From positions 1 through 64,000 of the forward strand of contig NZ_RBWS01000018.1 in assembly GCF_003627955.1 (NCBI RefSeq): a stretch of 64,000 nucleotides of DNA. The letters run 5' to 3'. This DNA is from Sphingobacterium puteale (lineage in GTDB: Bacteria; Bacteroidota; Bacteroidia; Sphingobacteriales; Sphingobacteriaceae). Within the stretch, counting starts at the first letter, position 1; each line of letters opens with the position of its first letter. Shown here piece after piece: positions 56,926 to 64,000 of the stretch. Position numbers and translations under genes: made by a program. The notes under the pieces are model-generated. The model was not told the origin of the DNA, made no database searches, and was given only the letters and a program-made list of their open reading frames with translations.

Positions 56926-57513
56926 ATGGATGACCCCGCACAATTATCGGAATACGGCAAAATCCTTATCATTCTGTTGATAGGGACGCTGTTAGTCTGT
57001 GCGACCATTTTTCTAGCACGTTTAATTTCTCCCAAAAAGAACAATCCCATTAAATCTGGCACTTACGAATGTGGTGAAGATCCTGTCGGATCCTCTTGGG
57101 TACAATTTAATCCTCGATTCTACGTCATTGCCTTGGTGTTCCTGTTGTTTGATGTGGAGCTTATTTTTATTTTTCCATGGGCAACAGTATTTGGGCAATC
57201 GGAATACATTGCCGCAGATGGTCGATGGGGCTGGTTTACCATGATTGAAATGGCCATGTTTATCGGCATATTAATCTTGGGATTAGTTTTTGTCTGGAAA
57301 AAAGGCGATCTCGAATGGGTGAAACCCAATGTATCTTTGCCTAAGGTTCCTGTAAATATTCCTCAAAGTGCTTATTCCACATTGAATAATCGTACCTATC
57401 AGGTGCGGGACTATAGGGAGCCGGCAGACGTGGCTATGGAGAATACTGTCGCACAGGAAGTGACAGCTGCTCCAAAGATCGCTTTTAGACCTCGATTTAA
57501 AAAAACTGAGTAA
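56926..57513 (+). CDS. nuoA: NADH-quinone oxidoreductase subunit A
   Basis: The 195-residue membrane subunit of complex I has three helices (about 13-33, 66-86 and 105-125). The conserved loop KSGTYECGEDPVGSSWVQF and the FDVELIFIFPWA motif are clear. After the third helix a hydrophilic tail of about 60 residues (PKVPVNIPQSAYSTL through FRPRFKKTE) extends beyond the usual NuoA length. It is followed after 2 nt by nuoB. Confidence 0.96.
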   Translation: MDDPAQLSEYGKILIILLIGTLLVCATIFLARLISPKKNNPIKSGTYECGEDPVGSSWVQFNPRFYVIALVFLLFDVELIFIFPWATVFGQSEYIAADGRWGWFTMIEMAMFIGILILGLVFVWKKGDLEWVKPNVSLPKVPVNIPQSAYSTLNNRTYQVRDYREPADVAMENTVAQEVTAAPKIAFRPRFKKTE

Positions 57514-57515
57514 GC

Positions 57516-58019
57516 ATGAGTTTAGATAGTCAACTGCAAAATAATGGTGTCGTCGTTGCCAAATTGGATGATTTGCTAAACTGGGCGAGACTTTCGTCCA
57601 TGTGGCCCATGAGTTTTGGCATTGCCTGTTGTGCGATCGAGATGATGGGGGCAATGGCCTCGACTTATGACCTGGATCGGATGGGCGTTTTTCCAAGGCC
57701 TTCGCCAAGACAGTCTGATGTTATTATAATCGCAGGTACAGTTACATTCAAAATGGCTGACCGTATAAAAAAACTATATGAGCAGATGCCCGATCCTAAA
57801 TATGTGATCTCGATGGGATCCTGTTCCAATTGTGGCGGACCTTATTGGCAACACGGCTATCATGTGGTTAAGGGAGTGGATCGGATCATCCCCGTGGATG
57901 TGTATGTTCAAGGTTGTCCTCCACGTCCAGAAGCCCTTATCGGTGCATTTATTGAACTGCAAAAGAAGATAGATAAAGAAAGTTTATTAGGCGAACAATT
58001 GTTCAAGGAAAAAGCTTAG
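57516..58019 (+). CDS. nuoB: NADH-quinone oxidoreductase subunit B
   Basis: The 167-residue subunit carries the terminal N2 cluster. The cysteine ligands are in FGIACCAIEMM, SMGSCSNCGGPYW and VYVQGCPPRPEAL. It is normal in length. The next gene is purK rather than nuoC, so in this genome the complex I genes are divided. Confidence 0.97.
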   Translation: MSLDSQLQNNGVVVAKLDDLLNWARLSSMWPMSFGIACCAIEMMGAMASTYDLDRMGVFPRPSPRQSDVIIIAGTVTFKMADRIKKLYEQMPDPKYVISMGSCSNCGGPYWQHGYHVVKGVDRIIPVDVYVQGCPPRPEALIGAFIELQKKIDKESLLGEQLFKEKA

Positions 58020-58051
58020 AAGATAAATTTTATAAGATTTTAAAATCAATT

Positions 58052-59194
58052 ATGGCAAAAGATTTTTATGGCGAACTGCAATTAGGCATTCTTGGTGGTG
58101 GTCAACTCGGAAGAATGTTAATCCAGGAAGCCATTAATTACAATGTAAACGTTCATGTGTTGGATCCTGATAAGAATGCCCCTTGTCGGAAGCTGTGCAA
58201 TAAGTTTGAATGTGGTTCATTGAGTGATTTTGAGACAGTATATAATTTTGGAAAAGATCTGGATCTGATAACGATCGAAATCGAAAAAGTAAATGTTGAT
58301 GCCCTGGAGAAACTGGAAGAGGAAGGCGTAGTCGTTTACCCACAGTCGCGTATCATTCGCCTGATCCAAGATAAGGGGTTGCAGAAACAGTTCTTTAAAC
58401 AAAATGATATCCCGACCTCAGCGTTTCAATTGATATCAACAAAGGATAATTTAAAAAATCCTGCCCTGAGCCTACCTTACATTCAGAAACTGCGTAAAGA
58501 TGGTTATGATGGAAAAGGGGTTAAGAAAATTGTTACTGAAGCGGATATTCAGGATGCTTTTGAAGAACCGAGTTTAATTGAAGAGTGGGTAGATTTTGAA
58601 AAGGAAATCGCTGTCATTGTCGCCCGTAACGATCGGGGGGATGTCTCCACCTTTCCGATGGTAGAGATGGAATTCAATCCACAAGCTAATTTGGTTGAGT
58701 TTCTTATCGCGCCATCCTTGTATGGCGTGGAAATTCAACAGCGCGCGGAAGCAATTGCAAAGAAAATTGCAGACGATTTGCAAATCGTGGGCCTGCTTGC
58801 TGTAGAAATGTTCCTAACGAAAAACGGAGATATTTTGGTGAATGAACTGGCTCCGCGCCCGCATAATAGCGGACATCAAACGATAGAGGGCAATTATGTT
58901 TCTCAATTTGCACAACATTTAAGAGCAATATTCAATTTACCATTGGGCGATACGAGATGTCGGACAAATGCGGTCATGATCAATCTTTTGGGCGAAAATG
59001 GCTACGAAGGTTTAGCAAAATATGACGGCGTAGAAGAGGTATTGGCGATGGAAGGAGTTTATTTGCATCTGTATGGCAAGAAATATACAAAGCCTTTTCG
59101 CAAGATGGGCCACGTATGTATCATCAATGATGATCGGGATAAAGCAATCTCCAATGCAAGAAAAGTACAAGAAATATTAAAAGTTAAAGCCTAA
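58052..59194 (+). CDS. purK: 5-(carboxyamino)imidazole ribonucleotide synthase
   Basis: The 380-residue ATP-grasp enzyme carboxylates AIR to N5-CAIR in purine synthesis. It begins GELQLGILGGGQLGRMLIQEA (nucleotide loop), with LIEEWVDFEKEIAVIVARN and NELAPRPHNSGHQTIEGNYVSQF as ATP-grasp signatures. It lies 32 nt after nuoB and 7 nt before purE. It may share the nuo transcript, since no terminator separates them. Confidence 0.96.
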   Translation: MAKDFYGELQLGILGGGQLGRMLIQEAINYNVNVHVLDPDKNAPCRKLCNKFECGSLSDFETVYNFGKDLDLITIEIEKVNVDALEKLEEEGVVVYPQSRIIRLIQDKGLQKQFFKQNDIPTSAFQLISTKDNLKNPALSLPYIQKLRKDGYDGKGVKKIVTEADIQDAFEEPSLIEEWVDFEKEIAVIVARNDRGDVSTFPMVEMEFNPQANLVEFLIAPSLYGVEIQQRAEAIAKKIADDLQIVGLLAVEMFLTKNGDILVNELAPRPHNSGHQTIEGNYVSQFAQHLRAIFNLPLGDTRCRTNAVMINLLGENGYEGLAKYDGVEEVLAMEGVYLHLYGKKYTKPFRKMGHVCIINDDRDKAISNARKVQEILKVKA

Positions 59195-59201
59195 TAATAC
59201 T

Positions 59202-59711
59202 ATGTCAATCAATAATAAGGCCCAGGTAGGCATTATCATGGGAAGTAAATCTGATCTTCCAGTTATGCAGGATGCCATTGATGTCCTCAAAGTCCTTGGA
59301 GTGGAATTTGAAGTTACCATCGTTTCGGCACACCGTACGCCACAACGCATGTTTGATTATGCGAAAGATGCGGCATCCCGCGGATTGAAAGTGATTATTG
59401 CAGGAGCTGGCGGGGCAGCACATTTACCGGGAATGGTCGCGTCAATTACACATTTACCTGTGATCGGTGTTCCCGTAAAATCCGCTAATTCTATCGATGG
59501 ATGGGATTCGGTCTTATCAATCCTGCAGATGCCCAACGGAATTCCAGTGGCTACAGTTGCCTTAAATGCTGCAAAAAATGCAGGTATTTTGGCTGCTCAG
59601 ATTCTAGGAACTCATGATGAGACGATCAGTAAAAATATTATTGACTTCAAGGAAGAACTGGCGCGTAAAGTGATTGAGACAGCCGTTGAAGTGGAGGATA
59701 CACAGTTCTAA
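59202..59711 (+). CDS. purE: N5-CAIR mutase
   Basis: The 169-residue class I PurE moves the carboxyl group of N5-CAIR to form CAIR. The motifs GIIMGSKSDLPVM, SAHRTPQRM, AGAGGAAHLPGM and PVKSANSIDGWDSVLSILQMP are complete. It is the last gene of the purK-purE pair, ended by the 23-bp stem. Confidence 0.97.
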   Translation: MSINNKAQVGIIMGSKSDLPVMQDAIDVLKVLGVEFEVTIVSAHRTPQRMFDYAKDAASRGLKVIIAGAGGAAHLPGMVASITHLPVIGVPVKSANSIDGWDSVLSILQMPNGIPVATVALNAAKNAGILAAQILGTHDETISKNIIDFKEELARKVIETAVEVEDTQF

Positions 59712-59717
59712 TGGAAT

Positions 59718-59765
59718 TGATCAAATAGAAAAGGGAAGCATTTGCTTCCCTTTTCTATTTGATCA
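59718..59765. terminator. 23-bp perfect bidirectional terminator
   Basis: Left arm 59718-59740 and right arm 59743-59765 pair without mismatch (core AAAAGGGAAGCA). It begins 7 nt after purE, and its right arm also encodes the last residues and stop of the convergent isomerase gene. Confidence 0.92.
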
Positions 59766-60738
59766 GATTTGCCTGCACATAATCGTAGCTCTTTTTAAGA
59801 CTCTCCATCTTATTTGGCATATAGATGTTGTCTTGCTCCACGAATGCATATTTCAGCCCTGCTTTAGCTTTCTCTTTGACAATCTCGGTAAAATTGATAC
59901 TTCCTGTACCAACTTCGGTATATCTGATATCTTTAAAGATCTGTTCAACCGGTAACTCGCCGTCCTTAGGCCATTCGATCGGATTGGATTTTGTGCGGTC
60001 CATATCCTTCACATGCCATAGTTTAAATCTATTCGGGAATTTTTCGAATATGGATATCGGATTTTTCCCGGCTTTCTCGGCCCAGAAAAGATCAAGTTCA
60101 AAATCCACTAGATCAGGTTCTGTGAAAGCTAACATGACTTCTTCCCCCATTGTATTATTCCCCAGATCTCTAAATTCCCAGAAATGGTTGTGGTATGCAA
60201 TTTTTAATCCGAGTTTCTTCGCCTGTTCTCCTGCTTTATTAAGTTGTTCTGCGGCATAGAGATAATCGTCTTTTTTAAGTGCATTAATATCGAACATTGG
60301 TGTAACTGGCGCAATAACATATTCCTGACCGAGCTCTTTTGCTGCATCAAAGTAAATAGATAAATCTTCTTTATCGGTATGGGATTTACTGAGATATTTA
60401 GACATATCATAATGACCCGAATGAGTTTTTAAGCCGTTGTCATCCAAAATCTTTTTTAGCTCTTTATAAGGTAATTTCCAGAATTGTTTGGCGGCAGGAT
60501 CAATACCATATAGCTCAACATGTTTGAAGCCAATTTTTGCAATTTGCTCCAAAGAACCTTTTGGATCTTTATCCATTAAATCCCGTATGGAATAGAGCTG
60601 TACACCTATGTTCTGCAGGGGATTGTCACTGACGGCGTCCGTTTTATTTTGACAAGATATCAAGTTGGGCATCAGATAAGCTGCCGAAAGACCTATTCCA
60701 GCTTGCTTTAAAAATTGACGGCGAGAATTGTTCATCAT
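59755..60738 (-). CDS. Exported sugar phosphate isomerase/epimerase family protein
   Basis: The 327-residue protein has a twin-arginine-like signal (NNSRRQFLKQAGIGLSAAYL) that ends in LISC, so it is probably a lipoprotein. The mature part is a xylose-isomerase-like TIM barrel (IGVQLYSIRDLMDKDPKGSL, YHNHFWEF, VDFELDLFWAEKAG, WHVKDMD). Metal-site Glu, Asp and His residues are retained. Such exported members act on sugar derivatives outside the cytoplasm; the substrate is unknown. Confidence 0.88.
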   Translation of the reverse strand: MMNNSRRQFLKQAGIGLSAAYLMPNLISCQNKTDAVSDNPLQNIGVQLYSIRDLMDKDPKGSLEQIAKIGFKHVELYGIDPAAKQFWKLPYKELKKILDDNGLKTHSGHYDMSKYLSKSHTDKEDLSIYFDAAKELGQEYVIAPVTPMFDINALKKDDYLYAAEQLNKAGEQAKKLGLKIAYHNHFWEFRDLGNNTMGEEVMLAFTEPDLVDFELDLFWAEKAGKNPISIFEKFPNRFKLWHVKDMDRTKSNPIEWPKDGELPVEQIFKDIRYTEVGTGSINFTEIVKEKAKAGLKYAFVEQDNIYMPNKMESLKKSYDYVQANLIK

Positions 60739-60922
60739 ATAACTGATTATGTGTTAGTGTACAATGTACAATTATTTTGGTCAAATATCAATAAAACGTC
60801 GCGGAATATTTTGTAAACGGATCATATTGAACTATCGGAAAATGAGGAAGAAGCTGCCGGAAAGAAAAAAGGGGCGCCTGCTGAATATTTAACGAGAGTG
60901 GGTGCCGGAATACGAATACCAT

Positions 60923-60969
60923 AAACAAAACGAGGATATTCAATCTTTTTGAACACCCTCGTTTTGTTT
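60923..60969 (-). terminator. Terminator of the pyrH-frr operon
   Basis: AAACAAAACGAGG pairs perfectly with CCTCGTTTTGTTT; the 21-nt loop contains further TTCAA/TTGAA pairing. Confidence 0.85.
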
Positions 60970-60985
60970 GTTTAAGAATAGCAAC

Positions 60986-61549
60986 TTAAACAGTCATGAT
61001 ATCTTTTTCTTTCAGTTCAGCCAATTTATCAACCTTTACAATAAATGCATCAGTCAATTTTTGAACTTCGCCTTCGGCAGTTTTGATCTCGTCTTCTGAG
61101 GCACCATCATTTTTCAATTTTTTGATGGACTCATTGGCATCTTTACGAATATTACGGATAGCTACTCGGCCTCTTTCAGTCTCTTCTTTTACTTTTTTCA
61201 CCAGGTCACGTCTTCTTTCTTCAGTCAAAGGAGGGACATTCAAGCGGATTACGATACCATCATTTTGAGGATTGATGCCAAGATTAGCATCCGTAATAGC
61301 TTTTTCAATTGCGTTGATGAGCGATTTTTCCCAAGGTTGGATGACAATTGTCCGTGCATCAGTTGTATTAATGTTAGCTACTTGCGAAAGCGGAGTCGCG
61401 CTGCCATAATAATCGACTGAGATACCATCCAACATAGATGGTGAAGCTTTACCGGCGCGAATTTTTGTTAATTCAGACTCCGTGTGAGCAACTGCTTTGG
61501 ACATCTTGTCTTTACAATCGTCCAATTCAATTGAAATTAGTTCGTTCAT
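60986..61549 (-). CDS. frr: Ribosome recycling factor
   Basis: The 187-residue protein splits post-termination ribosomes with EF-G. The family pattern is complete: the three-helix bundle start (VAHTESELTKIRAGKASPSML), the domain II segment (PWEKSLINAIEKAI, LNVPPLTEERRRDLVKKV) and the closing helix (VDKLAELKEKDIMTV). It lies 28 nt downstream of pyrH, the usual arrangement in bacteria. Confidence 0.97.
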   Translation of the reverse strand: MNELISIELDDCKDKMSKAVAHTESELTKIRAGKASPSMLDGISVDYYGSATPLSQVANINTTDARTIVIQPWEKSLINAIEKAITDANLGINPQNDGIVIRLNVPPLTEERRRDLVKKVKEETERGRVAIRNIRKDANESIKKLKNDGASEDEIKTAEGEVQKLTDAFIVKVDKLAELKEKDIMTV

Positions 61550-61577
61550 ATAAGATTACGTTTTATACAGATTTTAA

Positions 61578-62282
61578 TTATTTTACCACAGTTCCTACAT
61601 GTTCACCATTGGCAAGTTTCAACAAATTGCCAGGTTTGTTCATGTCAAATACAATGATGGGTAATTTATTTTCTTGGCAAAGGGTAAAAGCAGTCATATC
61701 CATGACGTTTAACCCTTTCTCATACACTTCCGTGAATGAGATCTCTTCGAATTTTGTTGCACTAGGATCTTTCTCCGGATCAGCAGTATAGATACCATCT
61801 ACACGTGTTCCTTTTAGTACTGCATCGGCATTGATTTCAATCGCACGCAAAGAAGCTGCTGTGTCCGTCGTGAAATATGGGTTTCCGGTACCGGCTCCGA
61901 AAATAACAATACGACCTTTTTCCAAGTGGCGTACAGCTCTTCTGCGAATAAATGGTTCACAGATCTGCTCCATCTTGATAGCCGTTAGCAAACGTGTCTT
62001 TTTCCCTACTTTTTCAAGAGCATCCTGAAGTGCCATACTGTTGATTACAGTGGCAAGCATTCCCATATAGTCTGCCTGAACACGGTCCATCCCTGATTTT
62101 TCAGCACTTAAACCGCGGTAAATGTTACCACCACCGATAACAATTGCTATTTCTAAACCTTGATCGTGAATTTCTTTGATATCATTAGCGTATTGTGATA
62201 CACGGTTAATATCGATACCATAGCTTTGGTCACCCATTAAGGATTCACCGCTAAGTTTTAATAAGATACGTTTGTATTTCAT
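61578..62282 (-). CDS. pyrH: Uridylate kinase
   Basis: The 234-residue amino-acid-kinase-fold enzyme phosphorylates UMP. Visible motifs are KLSGESLMGD, VIGGGNIYRG, DYMGMLATVINSMAL, GAGTGNPYFTTDTAA and GTRVDGIYTADP. It is the first gene of the pyrH-frr operon. A TATCTTTG element on the minus strand (62312-62319) about 30 nt upstream is a likely -7 box. Confidence 0.97.
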   Translation of the reverse strand: MKYKRILLKLSGESLMGDQSYGIDINRVSQYANDIKEIHDQGLEIAIVIGGGNIYRGLSAEKSGMDRVQADYMGMLATVINSMALQDALEKVGKKTRLLTAIKMEQICEPFIRRRAVRHLEKGRIVIFGAGTGNPYFTTDTAASLRAIEINADAVLKGTRVDGIYTADPEKDPSATKFEEISFTEVYEKGLNVMDMTAFTLCQENKLPIIVFDMNKPGNLLKLANGEHVGTVVK

Positions 62283-62356
62283 AATTGTTTTTTTGGAAAT
62301 TTTCCAAAGGTCAAAGATAAAATTTTTTTTTCAACCCTTAAGGCCAAAAATGATAT

Positions 62357-63499
62357 TTATTGTGCTTTTGTTGTTTGATCAATCACTTCCCGGTAATATT
62401 GTTCGTATAGAGGCATGATATTGGACAATTGGAATTTTTTAGCATGGTTTAACGCCGCTTCTTTAAATTTTTCCAACCGTTCTGCATCTTCTAAAATATA
62501 GATTGCATTCTTGGCCATATCATCGACATCACCCACATTACTGAGGAATCCTGTCACGCCGTTCTCATTGAGTTCGGGTAATCCGCCTGTGTTGGATGAT
62601 ACAACTGGAACTTGGCAGGCCATTGCTTCTAGCGCGGCCAATCCAAAACTTTCGGAACTGGAAGGCATCAGGAAAAGATCAGAAACAGATAAAATCTCTT
62701 CCACGGCATCCTGTTTACCCAAAAAGCGAACATCTTTACACACATCCAATTCTCTGGATAACTCCTCCGCGTTGCGACGTTCAGGCCCGTCACCTACCAT
62801 TAATAGTTTGGAAGGGATGACATCATGGACTTTCTTAAATATACGAATAACGTCTTCCGTATTTTTGACTTTTCTGAAATTGGAGGTATGGACCAAGATC
62901 CGTTCGTTACCCGGAGCAATCGCTTTTTTGAAATGGGAGCGATCCCTATTGCTGAATCTATCGAGATCGATAAAGTTGGTAATCACTTTAATATCTCTGG
63001 AGATATCAAAATATCGGAGTGTCTCATCTTTTAGATTTTGTGAAACGGCGGTTACACCGTCTGACTGATTGATCGAGAAGGTGACGACCGGGCTAAAGCT
63101 CTTATCCTTTCCAACCAGCGTAATATCTGTGCCATGAAGAGTGGTAACCACCGGAATATTAATGCCATACGTGGTCAGCAAGATTTGTTTTGCCATGAAC
63201 GCAGCCGAAGCGTGGGGAATAGCGTAATGTACATGGATCAGATCCAGCTTTTCAAAGCGTACAACATCAACCAGTTTACTGGCCAGGGCAGATTCGTAAG
63301 GTAAAAAGTCAAAAAGCGGATATTGGGATACTGCTACTTCGTGATAGTATAGGTTTTCCGAAAAGAAATCTAGGCGTGCAGGTTGTCGGTAGGTTATAAA
63401 ATGGATCTCATGCCCATTGGCCGCCAAAGCCTTTCCTAACTCCGTTGCCACAACACCACTGCCACCAAATGTGGGATAACAAACAATGCCTATTTTCAT
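62357..63499 (-). CDS. bshA: N-acetyl-alpha-D-glucosaminyl L-malate synthase
   Basis: The 380-residue GT4 glycosyltransferase performs the first step of bacillithiol synthesis by joining GlcNAc from UDP-GlcNAc to L-malate. The family start MKIGIVCYPTFGGSGVVATELG, the central HVHYAIPHASAA and TTLHGTDITLVG, and the nucleotide-sugar motif MPSSSESFGLAALEAMACQVPVV are typical of BshA. It implies bacillithiol as the main low-molecular-weight thiol. bshB and bshC are not in the window. Confidence 0.93.
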   Translation of the reverse strand: MKIGIVCYPTFGGSGVVATELGKALAANGHEIHFITYRQPARLDFFSENLYYHEVAVSQYPLFDFLPYESALASKLVDVVRFEKLDLIHVHYAIPHASAAFMAKQILLTTYGINIPVVTTLHGTDITLVGKDKSFSPVVTFSINQSDGVTAVSQNLKDETLRYFDISRDIKVITNFIDLDRFSNRDRSHFKKAIAPGNERILVHTSNFRKVKNTEDVIRIFKKVHDVIPSKLLMVGDGPERRNAEELSRELDVCKDVRFLGKQDAVEEILSVSDLFLMPSSSESFGLAALEAMACQVPVVSSNTGGLPELNENGVTGFLSNVGDVDDMAKNAIYILEDAERLEKFKEAALNHAKKFQLSNIMPLYEQYYREVIDQTTKAQ

Positions 63500-63756
63500 T
63501 GATATAATTTTTATTTAGTGTTCGCTTTCATTGGTACAAATGAACTCGCTGCACTCGGTTCTATTTTAAAGGTGATGAAGCTTCAGATTTAACGCCTTTT
63601 CTGTATGCGAATAAATCCTGATGATTTCATAACTCATTTTTTGTGCTGCAAATTTCGACTATTTATGCCTAAAATAACAAAAACCAATTGCCATAGTTTT
63701 GTGAATTTTTTGATTACTTAAAAAGCATTATCTTTAAGTAGACATTTAAGCGGTAT

Positions 63757-64000
63757 ATGGACAATTTCACAAGTGATATCTCAGGACAGCAATTCCCTGT
63801 CGAACAGTGTATTTTGGGGGCTTCGATCCGACAACCTATTTATAGATTAATCCGAAAGGAATATCCCAATTTTGGGAAAGACAAATATATTGCCGCAACG
63901 GAATTGACTAAGTTTAAAGAAGCCTATATTGCCGAATTTTTGAAGGATGAGTCTGGACAGCTCAGTCAATTGGATCAACAAGTGATACAGAGCTTTAAGG
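63757..64000 (+). CDS. DUF1003-like protein (partial, N-terminus)
   Basis: ATG 63757 opens a frame of 81 codons that leaves the window without a stop. The soluble N-terminal part (SGQQFPVEQCILGASIRQPI, LIRKEYPNFGKDKYIAATEL, EAYIAEFLKDE) resembles the cytoplasmic start of Bacteroidota DUF1003 membrane proteins. The membrane region would be beyond the right edge. It is divergent from bshA. Confidence 0.6.
   Translation, partial: MDNFTSDISGQQFPVEQCILGASIRQPIYRLIRKEYPNFGKDKYIAATELTKFKEAYIAEFLKDESGQLSQLDQQVIQSFK

Noticed and set aside
60894..60935. Short basic ORF between the isomerase and frr
   Set aside because: The frame starting near 60841 encodes only about 14 residues, has no supporting start context and no conserved pattern.

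Overview
The window is chromosomal DNA of a low-GC Bacteroidota, most likely a Sphingobacteriaceae member close to Sphingobacterium. The indicators are TAnnTTTG-type promoters, GLPGLI proteins, GldC, an S46 dipeptidyl-peptidase, BshA (bacillithiol), a phosphocholine-specific phospholipase C, hybrid histidine kinases with several receiver domains, and TonB-dependent outer-membrane proteins. The genus is an inference. No rRNA, tRNA, CRISPR array or prophage was found. The only mobile DNA is a DDE transposase gene cut by the left edge, clearly richer in G+C than its neighbours.

Layout. 1-4 kb: transposase, hotdog thioesterase, dihydrolipoyl dehydrogenase, azurin-like copper lipoprotein. 4-10.5 kb: a four-gene signalling operon (CHASE3-GAF hybrid kinase with three receivers, CheR, CheB, receiver-kinase-receiver) with no chemoreceptor, CheA or CheW. 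10.5-12.2 kb: an orphan leader with a tiny ORF, then kdsC and maf. 12.2-15.6 kb: a TonB receptor with an HMA metal-binding domain, a small Cys/His-rich secreted protein, and a 39-residue membrane peptide. 15.7-18.2 kb: Tat-exported phospholipase C. 18.4-22.2 kb: trpD-F-B-A behind a complete transcription attenuator whose 17-residue leader peptide contains Trp-Trp-Trp. 22.4-24.8 kb: small proteins, an ABC ATPase and PlsC. 24.9-28.2 kb: a LysR regulator and a thiosulfate-dehydrogenase-like dihaem cytochrome c, DsrE-like protein and periplasmic binding protein. 28.3-29.7 kb: M20 dipeptidase.

29.7-38.5 kb: a small membrane protein and an ECF sigma factor fused to a two-helix membrane domain, followed by two tandem copies of a TonB-type barrel plus GLPGLI pair. 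A promoter-like motif recurs before the sigma operon and before the first pair, and in weaker form before the second. 38.6-51.7 kb: a 59-residue histone-H1-like protein, S46 peptidase, DEAD-box helicase, GldC, EVE protein, thioesterase, RmlD-like reductase, M28 peptidase, and ileS with a DksA-like gene and lspA. 51.3-59.7 kb: IscA-type protein, glyA, a probable structured RNA, a second ECF sigma factor, zinc metallopeptidase, ffh, an isolated nuoAB pair, and purK-purE. 59.7-64 kb: exported sugar isomerase, pyrH-frr, bshA, and the start of a DUF1003-like gene.

Most transcription units end in strong, often bidirectional, intrinsic terminators. The best-supported regulatory system is the trp attenuator. 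The most distinctive possible system is the sigma-membrane fusion with the duplicated barrel/GLPGLI pairs.
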